Below are positions 11,098 through 21,530 of a stretch of DNA of 64,000 bases, one piece after another (the stretch's first letter is position 1; the number at the start of each line of letters is the position of its first letter). This DNA comes from Calamus simplicifolius. Lineage: Eukaryota; Streptophyta; Magnoliopsida; Arecales; Arecaceae. The translations under genes and the position numbers were made by a program. Below the pieces are notes generated by a model. It searched no databases, was not told the DNA's origin, and was given only the letters and a program-made list of their open reading frames with translations. Location of the stretch: NCBI GenBank assembly GCA_900491605.1, contig UESW01001668.1, positions 46,694 through 110,693 of the forward strand, written 5' to 3'.

Positions 11098-11696
11098 AGT
11101 ACAAAAAGGAAAAGATCTCTTCACTAGGAAGGAATCAGAACTGAAGTAAGCATGAAAAGGCAAGTGCAAAGATAAAAGGGTTCTATACTCCTTTCGCTTG
11201 ACAGATGCAAAGCACATGATCGCACAAGCTTAGGAGTGTGGAGGGCATCTGATGGGGCCAGTGGACCCCATATACTACGACGACCGCATCGACTCGGCTG
11301 TCAGTGTCAGTCTCAGCTAACTCTACTCAGCCACCTCGGCGTTGGCATTAGGTTCGCCAACCAGTCCACTCCCGAGATGGTCCCAACTCGGTTGCATGGT
11401 ACAAAGGCCTCCAATCGACATCCCCGCCGCTAATCTCATTAAGTACAAGACTACCGGGATCAAGGAAGGATGGATCTAGCTCATAAGCCTTTGGCCTGGC
11501 TGCCGCCCTACTACCGTTGTCCCTTGATTCCTTCCTTACACCTCCATGAGAAGTGCGGCAATCCCGAGTCAAACCTTGTGCAACACTCTCAGAGGGACCT
11601 TCTTTGGGAGAAATGCCTAGCCTAATTTATTATGGCCATCTCATCCCCATCATATCAAAGGGTCCGAAATCCTTAGAATAAAAAGGGATTAGATAT

Positions 11697-12554
11697 TGTT
11701 GACGCCAAGTCACCTTCCTTGAACGCCAGGGAAACGGAGGTCCTCCTCGCTGGACTCCTGCAAGAAAAGTCCCTGGAGACCGGATGTTCCGGTAGGAACC
11801 CTCCGACGCTCAAGTCAGTCACTCGTGAACAGACAAGAGTTAGCTAGCAGAAGAAAGCTAGAGAGTTAGGGTTCAGGATCATTCCCTCGTTGTAAGTGTG
11901 GGTTTTTTATACCTGTTCCAAGATCTCCCTCCTTCATGCTTCCAGAAGATTCGTCATTTTTAAATACTGTTATCCGATAATGGATAAAAAGACAAGGTTG
12001 ATAATGATGGGTCGTGGGCATGTCAGAGGTGCTCTGCCTTATTTGCCACCTGCCAATATGGTATCATGCGTGTTGGGTGGCTATGGTTGCACCAGGCGCG
12101 CGCCGTTATGAGGTATGGCCATATGCAGCCGTAGGCAAGCGGTGGATCATACACCATAACAGGACATGGCCATACGTGGTTGCAGGCAAGTGGTGGATCA
12201 TATGCCGTAACGGGGTATGGCCATGCACCGTTACGTGTGCATGGCGGGCCATACGTCTTAATGGGGCATGGCGATGCACTATAGCAGACGAGTAGTGGAC
12301 CACGTGGGCGTGTCAGATGGCCCGTAGCTATAAGCTGCTGGTCCCAAGGGCCAGACCATGACGGATGCCCTAGGCGAGGCTGAAGCTCAGAGCCTCGGAG
12401 GCCGAAGCGGGCCTCGGAGGTTGAATGGTGCCTCGGAGGCCAAAGTAGGCCTCAGAGGTTGAATGGTGCCTCAGAGGCTGAAGCGGGTCTCGGAGGTTGA
12501 ACACCATCAATCTCCTTTACCGTTAACCCTGACGGTGCTAGATCATCCATATCA
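11697..12554 (-). repeat. 3' LTR of the Tat-type element
   Basis: 858 bp, paired with 19865-20686. It contains a TATAAAAAA box on the minus strand near 11904-11912 and GCCTCGGAGG-type short repeats near 12390-12500. The adjacent minus-strand tract GGGGTGAGGGGGCATC (12555-12570) is the likely polypurine tract. Confidence 0.88.
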
Positions 12555-13969
12555 GATGCCCCCTCACCCCTAAGACGGAGCGGGTCCACCCTGGCGAAGC
12601 GAAAGGGGTATCACCTCCCCAGTGGCTGATCCCCGTTCGCTGCCAACTACTCCCGAACACGTGTCTCTGGATGCTGCGATAACTTAGCGCGGACGACTTG
12701 GGGGATGTGAAGGGGCAGTCGCTACTGTCTATCCAATCTGCCATGATCGCCCTTGAGGCAGGGTTGTCCTTTTGAAATTTGTGAAAAGCGGCCGCCATCA
12801 TTGCCATCATGGTGCTGATGTCAGTGGTTTCCCATCATTGGTTGGAGGTGGTTTGTTCCATGCGCTGGACGCCGACCGAGGCGGCCCAGCCTATAGCGGG
12901 AGTCTGCGTGGCTGGCAAATCGAGGTGGGATGATTTAAAACTTGACAAAACCTGGGCGAAGGCCGAATACTCGTCACTTAGCTTTAGTTATTTTCTTCCT
13001 TTGGTCCTATGCTCCCTCCACAACCTGAGAATCGCCCCCCGCCATTTCTTTCTCTAGGTTAGCCTTCTGTCCTTCCCGATCCTTCCTTCTTCTTTCCCAA
13101 ACTTTTGTCATGGCCTCCTCGCCATCTTGGACTTCTTCTACCCCTTTCGACAACCGTATTTCTCCTTCGAGGCTTCGTGCCTCTCCATCTCCCTCTCCTT
13201 CATGGTCCTCCGATCCGGAGGACCGTCTTCCTTTGTCCCAATGACCGGTTGCTACCAGGACTCCTGTAAGGGGACGCTCGGCGGCGACCGGCCGGGCCCC
13301 AGCGAGGAGGCGCCAGGCGGCGGCCAACACCTCCACAAGGGTGGGGGTGGAATCTCTGACGGAGACCGCCTCCACAGTAATGGGCCAAGACTTAGCAAAG
13401 ATTAGGGCCCGTTACCAGGTACCCTGAGACGTCGGGCTCTTCCTTCTGACCCCCGATGATAGGGTGGTCTCCTTCCAGCCAGGCAGAGTGGCCGTTTATA
13501 AAATATCCCTTAGATTAGGACTTTGTCTATCCTTTCACCCCTTTTTCATAAACCTTTTAGACTATTACTCCCTGACTCCTACTCAACTGGTCCCGAACTC
13601 CCTTCGGACCGTTTGTGCCTTTCTTATCCTTTGCCACCACCTCCAAATCACCCCCCGACTCTCTCTCTTCCGCTGCTTTTACACCCTCAAGCAGCAGAGG
13701 GGTTGGTAGCTATTCCAGCCCCGACCCGATCGGGTCCTCAAGTTACTTCTCCCTTCCTCGGTCAAGGGATGGAAATCCCGTTCTTTTTTGTTGACCTTGA
13801 TCAAGTCAAGTCCCGGGGGGGGATCCCGACCTCCGACCCAACATGATCTCCACCATCCTCCCAGGAGATCAAGAAGCGCTGGGGCAAATGTTGACTGCCA
13901 ATATCCCCAGATACAACTTGCTTTTGTCGAAGCACAACCTTTGGCTGGCGAGTCTCACCACACAGAGCG

Positions 13970-14062
13970 GTGAGTAATAGACGCCCCAGCACTTAGCCAA
14001 ATTGCTTTGTCAGAGCACAACTATCTCTTTTTTTTTTACTAACTCCGACTGATGCTGTGCAG
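13970..14062 (+). other. Intron in the antisense gene
   Basis: GTGAGTAATAG donor, ACTAAC branch-point-like sequence preceded by a nine-T tract, and TGTGCAG acceptor. All three signals are on the plus strand, opposite to pol. Confidence 0.6.
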
Positions 14063-14617
14063 CAATGAAGCCTCCAACCACCATGGTCAGGAAGGCCGCA
14101 GTCAAGAGGATGAGGGCCTAGGGCGGCCCGAGAGAGGGGCAGCAGGCACCGACCCCCAAGCGCCTTGCTATGAGGGTGTCTCCGTCGGCCGAGCAGCGTG
14201 AGTCTCCACTAGTCCCGGAGGTGGATCTGATGGCTGATACCCCGCCAGAAGGGGTGAGGGCCAAAGGGGTGACGATGGAGGAGCCGACGACGGTGGAGCC
14301 GGCGGCAATGGAGCCTCAGGCTCCCCACAAACCAACCTCGGTTGAAGCAGATAGGAGTTGGGGAGAAGGGCCGTCGGGGTGGCGAGTCCACCCCCGATCA
14401 GATATCGATGAGCAGCCCGCCGCGTGCCGAGCCGGAGCATGTCGAAAACGCTGAGGGGAGCAGGGCTGGGCTGACCCCTCGCAGGTTCTCCTTAATAAAC
14501 GACGGGCGCCGGGCTGAACAACTCATGTCCTATGTCGTTCAGCCCGACATTCAGGAGGAGCTCCGGAATCTGGGAGCGAATAGGTTCTTCCGGGAGGTCT
14601 TCTCAGCCCTCGTCCGA

Positions 14618-14688
14618 GTAAGTAGCTTTTCCTTTGCCCTCGATTTAGAGCTCTTAAACAATTTGCATAGTTGACACCTTGAGTGTAG
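14618..14688 (+). other. Second intron in the antisense gene
   Basis: GTAAGTAG donor and TTGAGTGTAG acceptor, 71 bp. It separates SALVR from VTNSFVLAREA, a junction where the coiled-coil region resumes in frame. Confidence 0.6.
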
Positions 14689-15670
14689 GTGACCAACTCC
14701 TTTGTGCTCGCTCGGGAGGCCATCGGCGAGGGGGAAGCTGTCACTCGCCAAGTCCAACAGGATGCCGAGGATGCCCATACCCGGGCCGAGGCTGCGGAGA
14801 AGGCCTTGGAATTGGTAAAGGCCGAATGCGCTGATAAAATAAAGGAGGATGAGAGTAGAGCTGAGGCCGAGGCCGATCGACGGTGGGCGGCGCTCAACTA
14901 GCTCACAGTGGCCAAGGGCGCGATTGAGGCCCGAAACCTCCATATAGCTGACCTGAACTCGGCCATTCAGGAGGCCGAGGATCGGGCAAAGCGGGCTGAG
15001 GAAGAGGTGAATGCCAAGGAGGACGAGAGGGCGGCGGTGACCTCTCTGGCTGCGGAGAGGGAGGCCCGAGCCGTTGAGGTGGTGGCAGCCGCCGAGGCCA
15101 GGGCTGCTGCGGCCGTGGAGGAGTTCAAAGCATCGGAGCACTTCACCCGCGAGCTAGTTGAAGCCAATGCGGATTTCTAAGTCCAGGGGTTTGACGATGC
15201 CAAGGAAAAGGTAGCCCGAGTTTTGAACCTCCCCAACGTCATGGACATCGAGCTGGACCAGGAGTCTGATGAGGCCTCGGATGGCGAGCTAGCGGCTGGA
15301 TCTTGATCTTGTATTTCTTTTACTTTACCCCTTTTTTTGTATCAAGTCCGACTCGGTCGACATTTGTAGACACTTTATTAATGAAACTATTTTTACCCAA
15401 TAACGTTTCATTTCCGAGCCCTTGAGTTGCCGACGTGGGACCCCTAGGGGCTTCGTCGGCACCGAGGGGCAACTTCTCCCCACTCACGAGCGACTTAGCC
15501 ATTTAGGACCGAACCCCCAGGAAAGTCAAGCGGGCTTCGGAGAGGGGATGCCTCGGAGGCTGAAGCGGGCTTCGGAGAGGGGATGCCTCGCAGGCTGAAG
15601 CATGCTTCGTCTTCCCTAAGGATTCGGACCTCCGGGGACCGATGGATTCGATGGAGAATCGAATCCTCGA

Positions 15671-16420
15671 GGTACATCGGGTCTTTATTGCCAATGGTAC
15701 ATTGGGCTTTTTGTCGAGAGATGATGGTACATCGGTCTGCCAGTGGTACACTGGGCTTTCCATGCCGAGTTTGGCCTCGAGCTTTTTGAATCCGATGGTA
15801 CATCGGGTCTTCGTTGCCAATGGTACATTGGGCTTTTGAATCCAATGGTACATCGGTCTTCATTGCCAATGGTACATTGGGCTTTTTGTATCCAATGGTA
15901 CATCGGTCTTCGTTACCAATGGTACATTGGGCTTTTTTTTGAGAGTCGATGGTACATCGGTCCGCCAGTGGTACATTAGGCTTTCCATGCCGAGTCTGGC
16001 CTCGGGCTTTTTGAATCCGATGGTACATCGGGTCTTCGTTGTCAATGATACATTGGGCTTTTTGAATTCAATGGTACATCGGGTCTTCGTTGCCAATGGT
16101 ACATTGGGCTTTTTGAATCCGATGGTACATCGGGTCTTCGTTGCCAATGGTACATTGGGCTTTTTGAATCCGATGGTACATCAGTCTTCATTGCCAATGG
16201 TACATTGGGCTTTTTGTCGAGAGCCGATGGTACATCGGTCTGCCAGTGGTACACTGGGCTTTCCATGCTGAGTCTGGCCTCAGGCTTTTTGAATCCGATG
16301 GTACATCGGTCTGCCAGTGGTACACTGAACTTTCCATGCCGAGTCTGGCCTCGGGCTTTTTGAATCCGATGGTACATCGGGTCTTCGTTGCCAATGGTAC
16401 ATTGGACTTTTTGTTGAGAA
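15671..16420. repeat. Tandem repeat of about 50 bp between pol and the antisense gene
   Basis: Alternating ATGGTACATCGGGTC and AATGGTACATTGGGC half-units, linked by TTCGTTGCC and TTTTTGAATCCG, repeat for about 750 bp. Some units are expanded by a TTTCCATGCCGAGTCTGGCC segment. The array is free of stops in several frames, which creates long spurious open frames. It lies exactly between the convergent 3' ends of pol (16516) and the antisense gene (15306). Confidence 0.85.
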
Positions 16421-16515
16421 GCAGAGATGCTTAAACCTCTGTTTATTAGTTTCAAGTGTGGGATGGGAGCCCTAAGAGAATACAATCATGAAATTTCATG
16501 TAAAGAAAGAGTACG

Positions 16516-17478
16516 CTACTGATAATACCGATGGAGGTTGTCAGCGTTCCACGTCCGCGGGAGCGGCTTTCCGTCCATCTCTTCTTTTTTGTACGCTCCA
16601 TGGCGGAGTGCCTCGGTGATCCAGTAGGGTCCTTCCCAGTTCGGTGCTAGCTTGCCCTCTTCCGTCGGTTTTGAGATTTCAGCTCGACGAAGGACGAGGT
16701 CCCCAAGCAAGAAGGTCCTTGGGCGGATGAGAGCATTGTAATATCTAGTCGCTCGCTGTCGGTAGGCTGCCATTCGGAGTCGTGCTCGATCCCGTACCTC
16801 TTCCACTAGGTTGAGGTTGGCCCGCAACTGGTTCGGATTGTCTTCCTCGCTGTAGGCTTCCACTCTGGGGCTCGGGGCACCGATCTCTACAGGAATGACT
16901 GCTTCAGATCCGAAGACAATGCTGAAGGGAGTTTCTTTGGTGGGGGCCCATGGCATTGTGTGGTAGGCTCATAGCACATTGTGGAGCTCCTCCACTCACC
17001 GTCCTTTGTAGTCATCTAGCCGGACTCTCAGTCCTTGGATAATGATGCGGTTGGTCACCTTGGCTGCTCCGTTGGTCTGAGAATGCCCTACGGAGGTGAA
17101 TCACTGATGGATGCCGAGCTCGGTGCAGAATCCTCAGAAGGGTGCGTTGTCGAACTGTCGGCCGTTATCGGTGACCAGAGTATGCGGTAGCCCGAACCGG
17201 CATATTATAGACTTCCAGAAGAAAGCCCTCACCTTGCCCTCGGTGATCTTGGCAAGTGCCTCAGCCTCGATCCATTTGATGAAGTGGTCGACAGCCATCA
17301 GTAGGAACTTACGCTGGCCAGAGGCAGGAGGAAATGGCCCCAAGATGTCCATCCCCCACTGGGCGAAGGGCCAAGGTACCGCCAGAGGGATCAGCTGAGA
17401 TGTCGGCTGCCGCTGGATGTTGGCATGGCGCTGGTAGTTATCACACTTCTTGACGAGCTCGACCGCGTCCTCCCTCAT
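16516..17478 (-). pseudogene. Tat integrase, broken
   Basis: Two open stretches. The first (17134-17478) begins with the zinc-domain end (CDNYQRHAN, where the family's second Cys appears as Tyr), then the core: WGMDILGPFP with the first Asp, VDHFIKWIEAEAL, and LVTDNGRQFDN with the second Asp. The second (16516-16956) covers APTKETPFSIVFGSEAVIPVE, the QRATRYYNA region and the C-terminal LLGDLVLRRAE ... GPYWITEAL and PLPRTWNADNLHRYY. The segment between them, which should include the catalytic Glu, has stops. Integrase would insert element DNA into the genome. This copy cannot make an intact protein. Confidence 0.85.
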
Positions 17479-17651
17479 GGTCAGCCAATAATACCCCTGC
17501 CACAGGGCCTTGTACGCCAGGGCTCTGCCCCCCAGATGACTCCCGCATATTCCTTCATGGATTTCTCACAAGATATAGTCAGCTTTAATAGGCCCGATGC
17601 ACTTGAGGACCGGGTATGAGAATGATCTTCGGTACAGCTTCCCGTCCATCA

Positions 17652-18207
17652 TCAAGAACTTCGGAGCCCATTGCCTGAGCAGTCTAGCCTCAGCCGGGTC
17701 TTCAGGGAGGGTGCCGTCAGTGAGATATCAGACATAAGCATCCATCCAGGATGGCTCCTGCTCGATCGGCATTGCATCCTCCACTGCCGCTTCAATGCTT
17801 GGGACTTGCAGGTGCTCCACGTACGTCCTTCCCAAGGTCTCGTCAGCCGAAGTGGCCAAGCGGGACAATGCATCAGCCCTGGCATTCCGTCGGGGAATGT
17901 AGCTAACGTGGAAATATGCAAATCGAGAGGCTTGAGACTGCATTTTGCTCAGGTAGCGGGACATGGTAAGGTCTCTAGCCTCGTACTCTCCAGCGACCTA
18001 CTCGGAGATAAGCTGGGAGTCCATGAAGGCCCTCAGATGCTCCGTACCGAGATTCTCGGTTAGCTTTATCCCTGCTAGCAAGGCTTCATATTCCGCTTGG
18101 TTGTAGGCTGGGAACAAAAATCGGAGGGTATACTCTACCACCTCCCCCTCGGGACTCGTAAGAATAAGTCCAGCTCCACTTCCTTGAGAATTTACCGCTC
18201 CATCCAC
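17652..18207 (-). pseudogene. Second RNase H-like domain of the Tat pol
   Basis: The 17998-18207 frame reads MDGAVNSQGSGAGLIL, then AYNQAEYEALLAGIKL and FMDSQLISE, with the D, E and D spacing of an RNase H fold of the archaeal type. The 17728-17964 frame continues with YLSKMQ, VSYIPRRNARADALSRLA, which supplies the last Asp. It lies between the first RNase H and integrase, where Tat-lineage elements carry their extra RNase H. Stops separate the two frames. Confidence 0.78.
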
Positions 18208-18216
18208 ATAAAGGAT

Positions 18217-19362
18217 CTAGTCTTCTTTCTCCACCCCCTCGGTCGTAGGGGACTCCATGCGTGCCTCCGAGTGCAACTCCTTTGGATGCTCCTCTGCCCA
18301 AGTGCACTCGACCAGAAAGTCAGCTAACACCTGAGACTTCATTGCATGCCTTGGCCGAATGGATAAATTAAACTCCCCCAACTTGATGGCCCATTTGGCC
18401 AGCCAGTCGGAAGTATCAGGATGGGACAGAATAGTCCGAAGTGGTTGGTCCATGAGCGCTACGATCAGATGAGCTTGGAAGTAGGGTTGGAAGCGCTGAG
18501 CTGAGACCACCAGGGCGAAGATGATCTTCTCAGTCTTAGAGTATCTCGTCTCGGCACCGTGAAGCACTTTATTGGTGTAGTAGACCAGCTTCTGCACCCT
18601 GTCGGCATCCATGCGGACAAGCACGGAGCTGACAGCCTCGGGGGAAGCTGCTAGATACAAAAAGAGTTCCTCCCCGCTCCTTGACTTAGACAACAGTGGA
18701 GGAGTAGAGAGAAATTTCTTTAGCTCATCGAAAGCTTTCTGACACTCCTTCATCCACTCGAAGCTGTTGACCTTGCGTAGCACCTTAAAGAAGGGCAGAC
18801 ACCGCTCTGCCGACCTTGACATGAAGCGGCTCAGGGCTGCCACCCTTCCGGTCAGACGCTGCACCTCCCTCTTATTAGCTGGGGGTCTCATATCCAAGAT
18901 GGCTCGGATTTTGTCTGGGTTGGCTTCAATTCCTCGCTGCATCACCATGAAGCTCAGGAACTTGCCCACAGCAATTCCGAAGGCACACTTGCGGGGGTTT
19001 AGCCTCATCCGGTACCGGCGCAGGTTGGCGAAGGTTTCCGTAAGGTTGGCAACATGGTTCGTAACGTGGGTGCTCTTGGTCAGCATATCGTCCATGTACA
19101 CCTCCATGTTGCGCCCGATCTAGTCCTCGAAGACCTTGTTCATCAACCTCTGGTAGGTAGTCCCTGCATTCTTCAAGCCGAACGACATCACCTTGTAGCA
19201 ATATATCCCCTTCTCGGTGACAAAGGAGGTCGCCTCTTCATCAGCCGGGTTCATCCTGATCTGGTTGTACCCCGAGAATGCATCCATGAAGCTAAGGGTC
19301 TCGTGGCCGGACGTAGCATCTACCAGCTGATCGATCCGAGGCAGCGATGCTGACGAAGGCAC
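18217..19362 (-). pseudogene. Tat reverse transcriptase and first RNase H
   Basis: The frame at 19120-19362 starts within RT at LPRIDQLVDATSGHE, then SFMDAFSGYNQIRM and YKVMSFGLKNAGTTYQRLMN. A TAG (about 19122) interrupts before 18217-19107, which carries the catalytic MEVYMDDML, then the RT thumb (KREVQRLTGRVAALSRFM) and the Ty3-type RNase H (LFLYLAASPEAVSSVLVR, YSKTEKIIFALV, ILSHPDTSDWLAKWAIKL). The RT N-terminus and everything before it are missing. The sequence jumps from a gag remnant straight to LPRID near 19365, so an internal deletion has removed the intervening region. Confidence 0.88.
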
Positions 19363-19365
19363 TCC

Positions 19366-19777
19366 ACCTCCTTCCCATGCCGCCGCTTGGGAGATGCACT
19401 AGCGTGGCAAGAGGGTGACCGGGGCCTCTTGAAGGCTTCACGGTGGTGAGGCTTGGGCGAAGCGCGGCGGTGGCAAGCTCCTCGGGCAGGAGACCTTCTT
19501 CGAAAGAGTGCTGGCTGGGTTGGATGACTCCTGGCACTGATGGGAGGGGCTCCGGTTGCTGCGTAGCCACCGCTTGATGCTGCAGGCCTTGAACCACCGT
19601 TGCCAAAGATTGAACTTGCGCGGTGAGAGCGGCAAGCCAGTCTTCTTGAAGCTACTGCAGTGGTGGTGCAGGAACGTCAGCTAGGGGAGCTGAGGGGCCA
19701 ACTGCTAGCGGATCAGCCCCTTGACGCTGCCCCCTAGGACGACTAGTGGAGACCTCTCATGCACGAGTCGTCACCAT
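19366..19777 (-). pseudogene. Tat gag N-terminal remnant
   Basis: A probable start ATG lies at 19775-19777, about 90 bp inside the 5' LTR, with a stop four codons later. Beyond that, frames read LATVVQGLQHQAVATQQPE and a Pro/Arg-rich segment typical of the N-terminal part of Tat gag. The gag core, zinc knuckle and protease are absent. The remnant runs directly into RT. Confidence 0.55.
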
Positions 19778-19845
19778 CGCTTGAGAGATCAGGGAAAAAG
19801 AAGTTGTTGCTGATAGGTTCGGAGCTTTTCTCTTCTTTTCACCTC

Positions 19846-19864
19846 CCTACCTGGTGCGCCAATC
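19846..19864 (-). promoter_or_regulatory. Tat primer-binding site
   Basis: The minus strand reads GATTGGCGCACCAGGTAGG directly after the 5' LTR end GTCAACA. It matches the PBS of the surrounding non-autonomous element at all but one or two positions. Confidence 0.75.
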
Positions 19865-20686
19865 TGTTGACGCCGAGTCACCTTCCTTGAACTCCAGGGA
19901 AACGGAGGTCCTCCTCACCGGACTCCTGCAAGAAAAGTCCCTGGAGACCGGATGTTCCGATGGGAACCCTTCGACGCTCAAGTCAGTCACTCATGAACAG
20001 ACAAGAGTTAGCTAGCAGAAGAAAGTTAGAGAGTTAGGGTTCAGGATCCTTTCCTCGTTGTAAGTATGGGTTTTTTATACCTGTTCCAAGATCTTCCTCC
20101 TTCATGCTTCCAGAAGATTCATCATTTTTAAATACTATTATCCGATAACGGATAAAAAGGCAAGGTTGATAATGATGGGTCATGGGCATGTCAGAGGTGC
20201 CTTGCCTTATTTTCCACCTGCCAATATGGTATCATGCGTGTCGGGTGGCTATGGTTGCACCAGGCGCGCGTCGTTATGAGGTATGGCCATATGCAGCCGC
20301 AGGCAAGTGGTGGATCGTACTCCGTAACAGGACATGGCCATACGTGGTTGCAAGCAAGTGGTGGACCACATGCCGTAATGGGGTATGGCCATGCACGGTT
20401 ACGGGTGCGTGACGGGCCATACGTCTTAATGGGGCATAGCGATGCACTATAGCAGACGAGTAGTGGACCACGTGGGCATGCCAGGTGGCCCATAGCTATA
20501 AGCTGCTGGTCCCAAGGGCCAGACCATGACGAATGCCCAAGGCCGAGGCTGAAGCTCGGAGCTGAAGGAGGCCGAAGCGGGCCTCAGAGGTTGAATGGTG
20601 CCTCGGAGGCCGAGGCGGGCCTCGGAGGTTGAACGCTGTCAGTCTTCTTTACCGTTAATCCTGACGGTGCTGGATCAGCCATATCA
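19865..20686 (-). repeat. 5' LTR of the Tat-type element
   Basis: 822 bp, TGTTGACGCC...ATATCA, followed by GATAC. It carries a minus-strand TATAAAAAA box near 20069-20078. It differs from the 3' LTR by scattered substitutions and by small length changes in the GCCTCGGAGG block. Confidence 0.88.
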
Positions 20687-21224
20687 GATACCTAGGTACT
20701 ATTAACCAGACCTCTGTGAGCTAGTGGCGTGAATGGTTAAGACCTCTATGAGCTGGTGGTGTGAATGAGGGACGGCACACATGCACAGCTCCCAACCTCA
20801 GCTCCCCTGTTCTCTGACAAAAAAAAAGGGCTAGCTGCATATCTGCTTTCAGCCACGGAAGCTCCGACTCCATTCCAGGTGATCGAGACCCAGGGGCTTT
20901 CGTCCTCTATCCCAGCCTACGCCACGCCCTCGGCCAAGGATTCATCTTCCAGCCGCTACCAGCACCTCGGTGTCGTCCCTGACTCTATCCCATTCCTAGC
21001 CTCGGTGGAGCTCAGGCTTTGACCACAAGCTCCCCATGGCAGAGTACACCAGACGACCGCCTCAGACTCACTCCCGGCCTCCAAGGAACTCCGTTCTTGT
21101 CTGCCACCTAGGTGCTATGTTATTGCTCTGATCCAGCTCCTCTGCCGTCAAGGATGGCCCCCTAGAGCTCCCACGGTGGCCTCTCTCGCAGCGACCTTCC
21201 ATATATGGCGGCCCCTCTCGCGGC

Positions 21225-21530
21225 GACCTCCCACGGCGGCTTCCTCCGTGGTGGCCCCCGGCTTGCTTTGTCTCAGCCCTCGGCTTCCTCCGTGGTGGTC
21301 CGAGGCTCTTCGATCCGTCTCGGCCCCGGCTTCCTCCATGGCGGCCCTAGGCTCTTTGTTCTGTCTCAGCCCCGGCTTCCTCCATGGCGGCCCTAGGCTC
21401 TTTGATCCATCTTGGCCCCGGTTTCCTCCATGGCAGCCCTAGGCTCTTTGATCCGTCTCAGCCCCGGCTTCCTCCATGGCGGCCCCAGGCTTTTTGCTCT
21501 GTCTTGGCCCCGGTTCCGCCACGGACAGCT
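21225..21530 (+). repeat. GC-rich 46-bp minisatellite in LTR copy B
   Basis: Six to seven degenerate units with GGCCCCGGCTTCCTCC, ATGGCGGCCCTAGG and CTCTTTGATCCGTCT. This is the uninterrupted counterpart of the array split by copia in LTR copy A. Confidence 0.75.

Larger units (their letters stand above)
8316..11249 (+). mobile_element. Internal region of the second non-autonomous unit, split by a solo LTR
   Basis: About 1.46 kb of internal sequence remains after removing the solo LTR and its target duplication (9632-11102). It starts at the PBS and ends with AGGAGTGTGGAGGGCATC before LTR copy B. Only short open frames are present, none with a recognisable domain. From 8709 on it aligns with window positions 1-1076. 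The first ~390 bp after the PBS have no counterpart in the window. Confidence 0.75.
13110..15306 (+). pseudogene. Antisense gene (aORF) remnant of the Tat element, with introns
   Basis: A degenerate gene on the strand opposite pol. Codons 13464-13709 encode LGLCLSFHPFFINLLDYY, LTPTQLVPNSLRTVCAF and LILC, which resembles the plant 'putative gypsy-type transposon' (Transposase_28) domain. A KGWKSRFFF stretch follows near 13767-13790. Two canonical introns follow: 13970-14062 (GTGAGT ... CTAAC branch site, T-rich tract, TGCAG) and 14618-14688 (GTAAGT ... TGTAG). After the second intron, 14689-15306 encode an Ala/Glu/Arg-rich coiled coil (AEAAEKALELVKAE, RAKRAEEEVNAKEDERAA) ending DEASDGELAAGS and a stop. 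Premature stops occur near 13243, 13423, 13708, 14901 and 15178, plus a frame change near 13770, so this copy is non-functional. The upstream ATG at 13110 is the best start I see but is uncertain. Known Tat elements carry such an antisense ORF of unknown function. Confidence 0.72.
11697..20686 (-). mobile_element. Ty3-gypsy retrotransposon of Tat type, internally deleted (9 kb)
   Basis: LTRs at 11697-12554 and 19865-20686 start TGTTGACGCC and end ATATCA in plus orientation, flanked by GATAT (11692-11696) and GATAC (20687-20691), a 5-bp target duplication with one change. On the minus strand: PBS, a gag remnant, partial RT, RNase H, a second RNase H-like domain, integrase, then about 3.9 kb before the 3' LTR. 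That 3' stretch holds a tandem repeat and a plus-strand antisense gene remnant. Dual RNase H and an antisense ORF next to the 3' LTR are known features of the Tat lineage. Most of gag, all of protease and the RT N-terminus are missing, and several stops interrupt pol. Confidence 0.9.

Noticed and set aside
15495..16485. Long frames with repeated MYHWQ/VPLAT and NGTLGF phrases
   Set aside because: They arise from the 50-bp tandem repeat that lacks stops in several frames.
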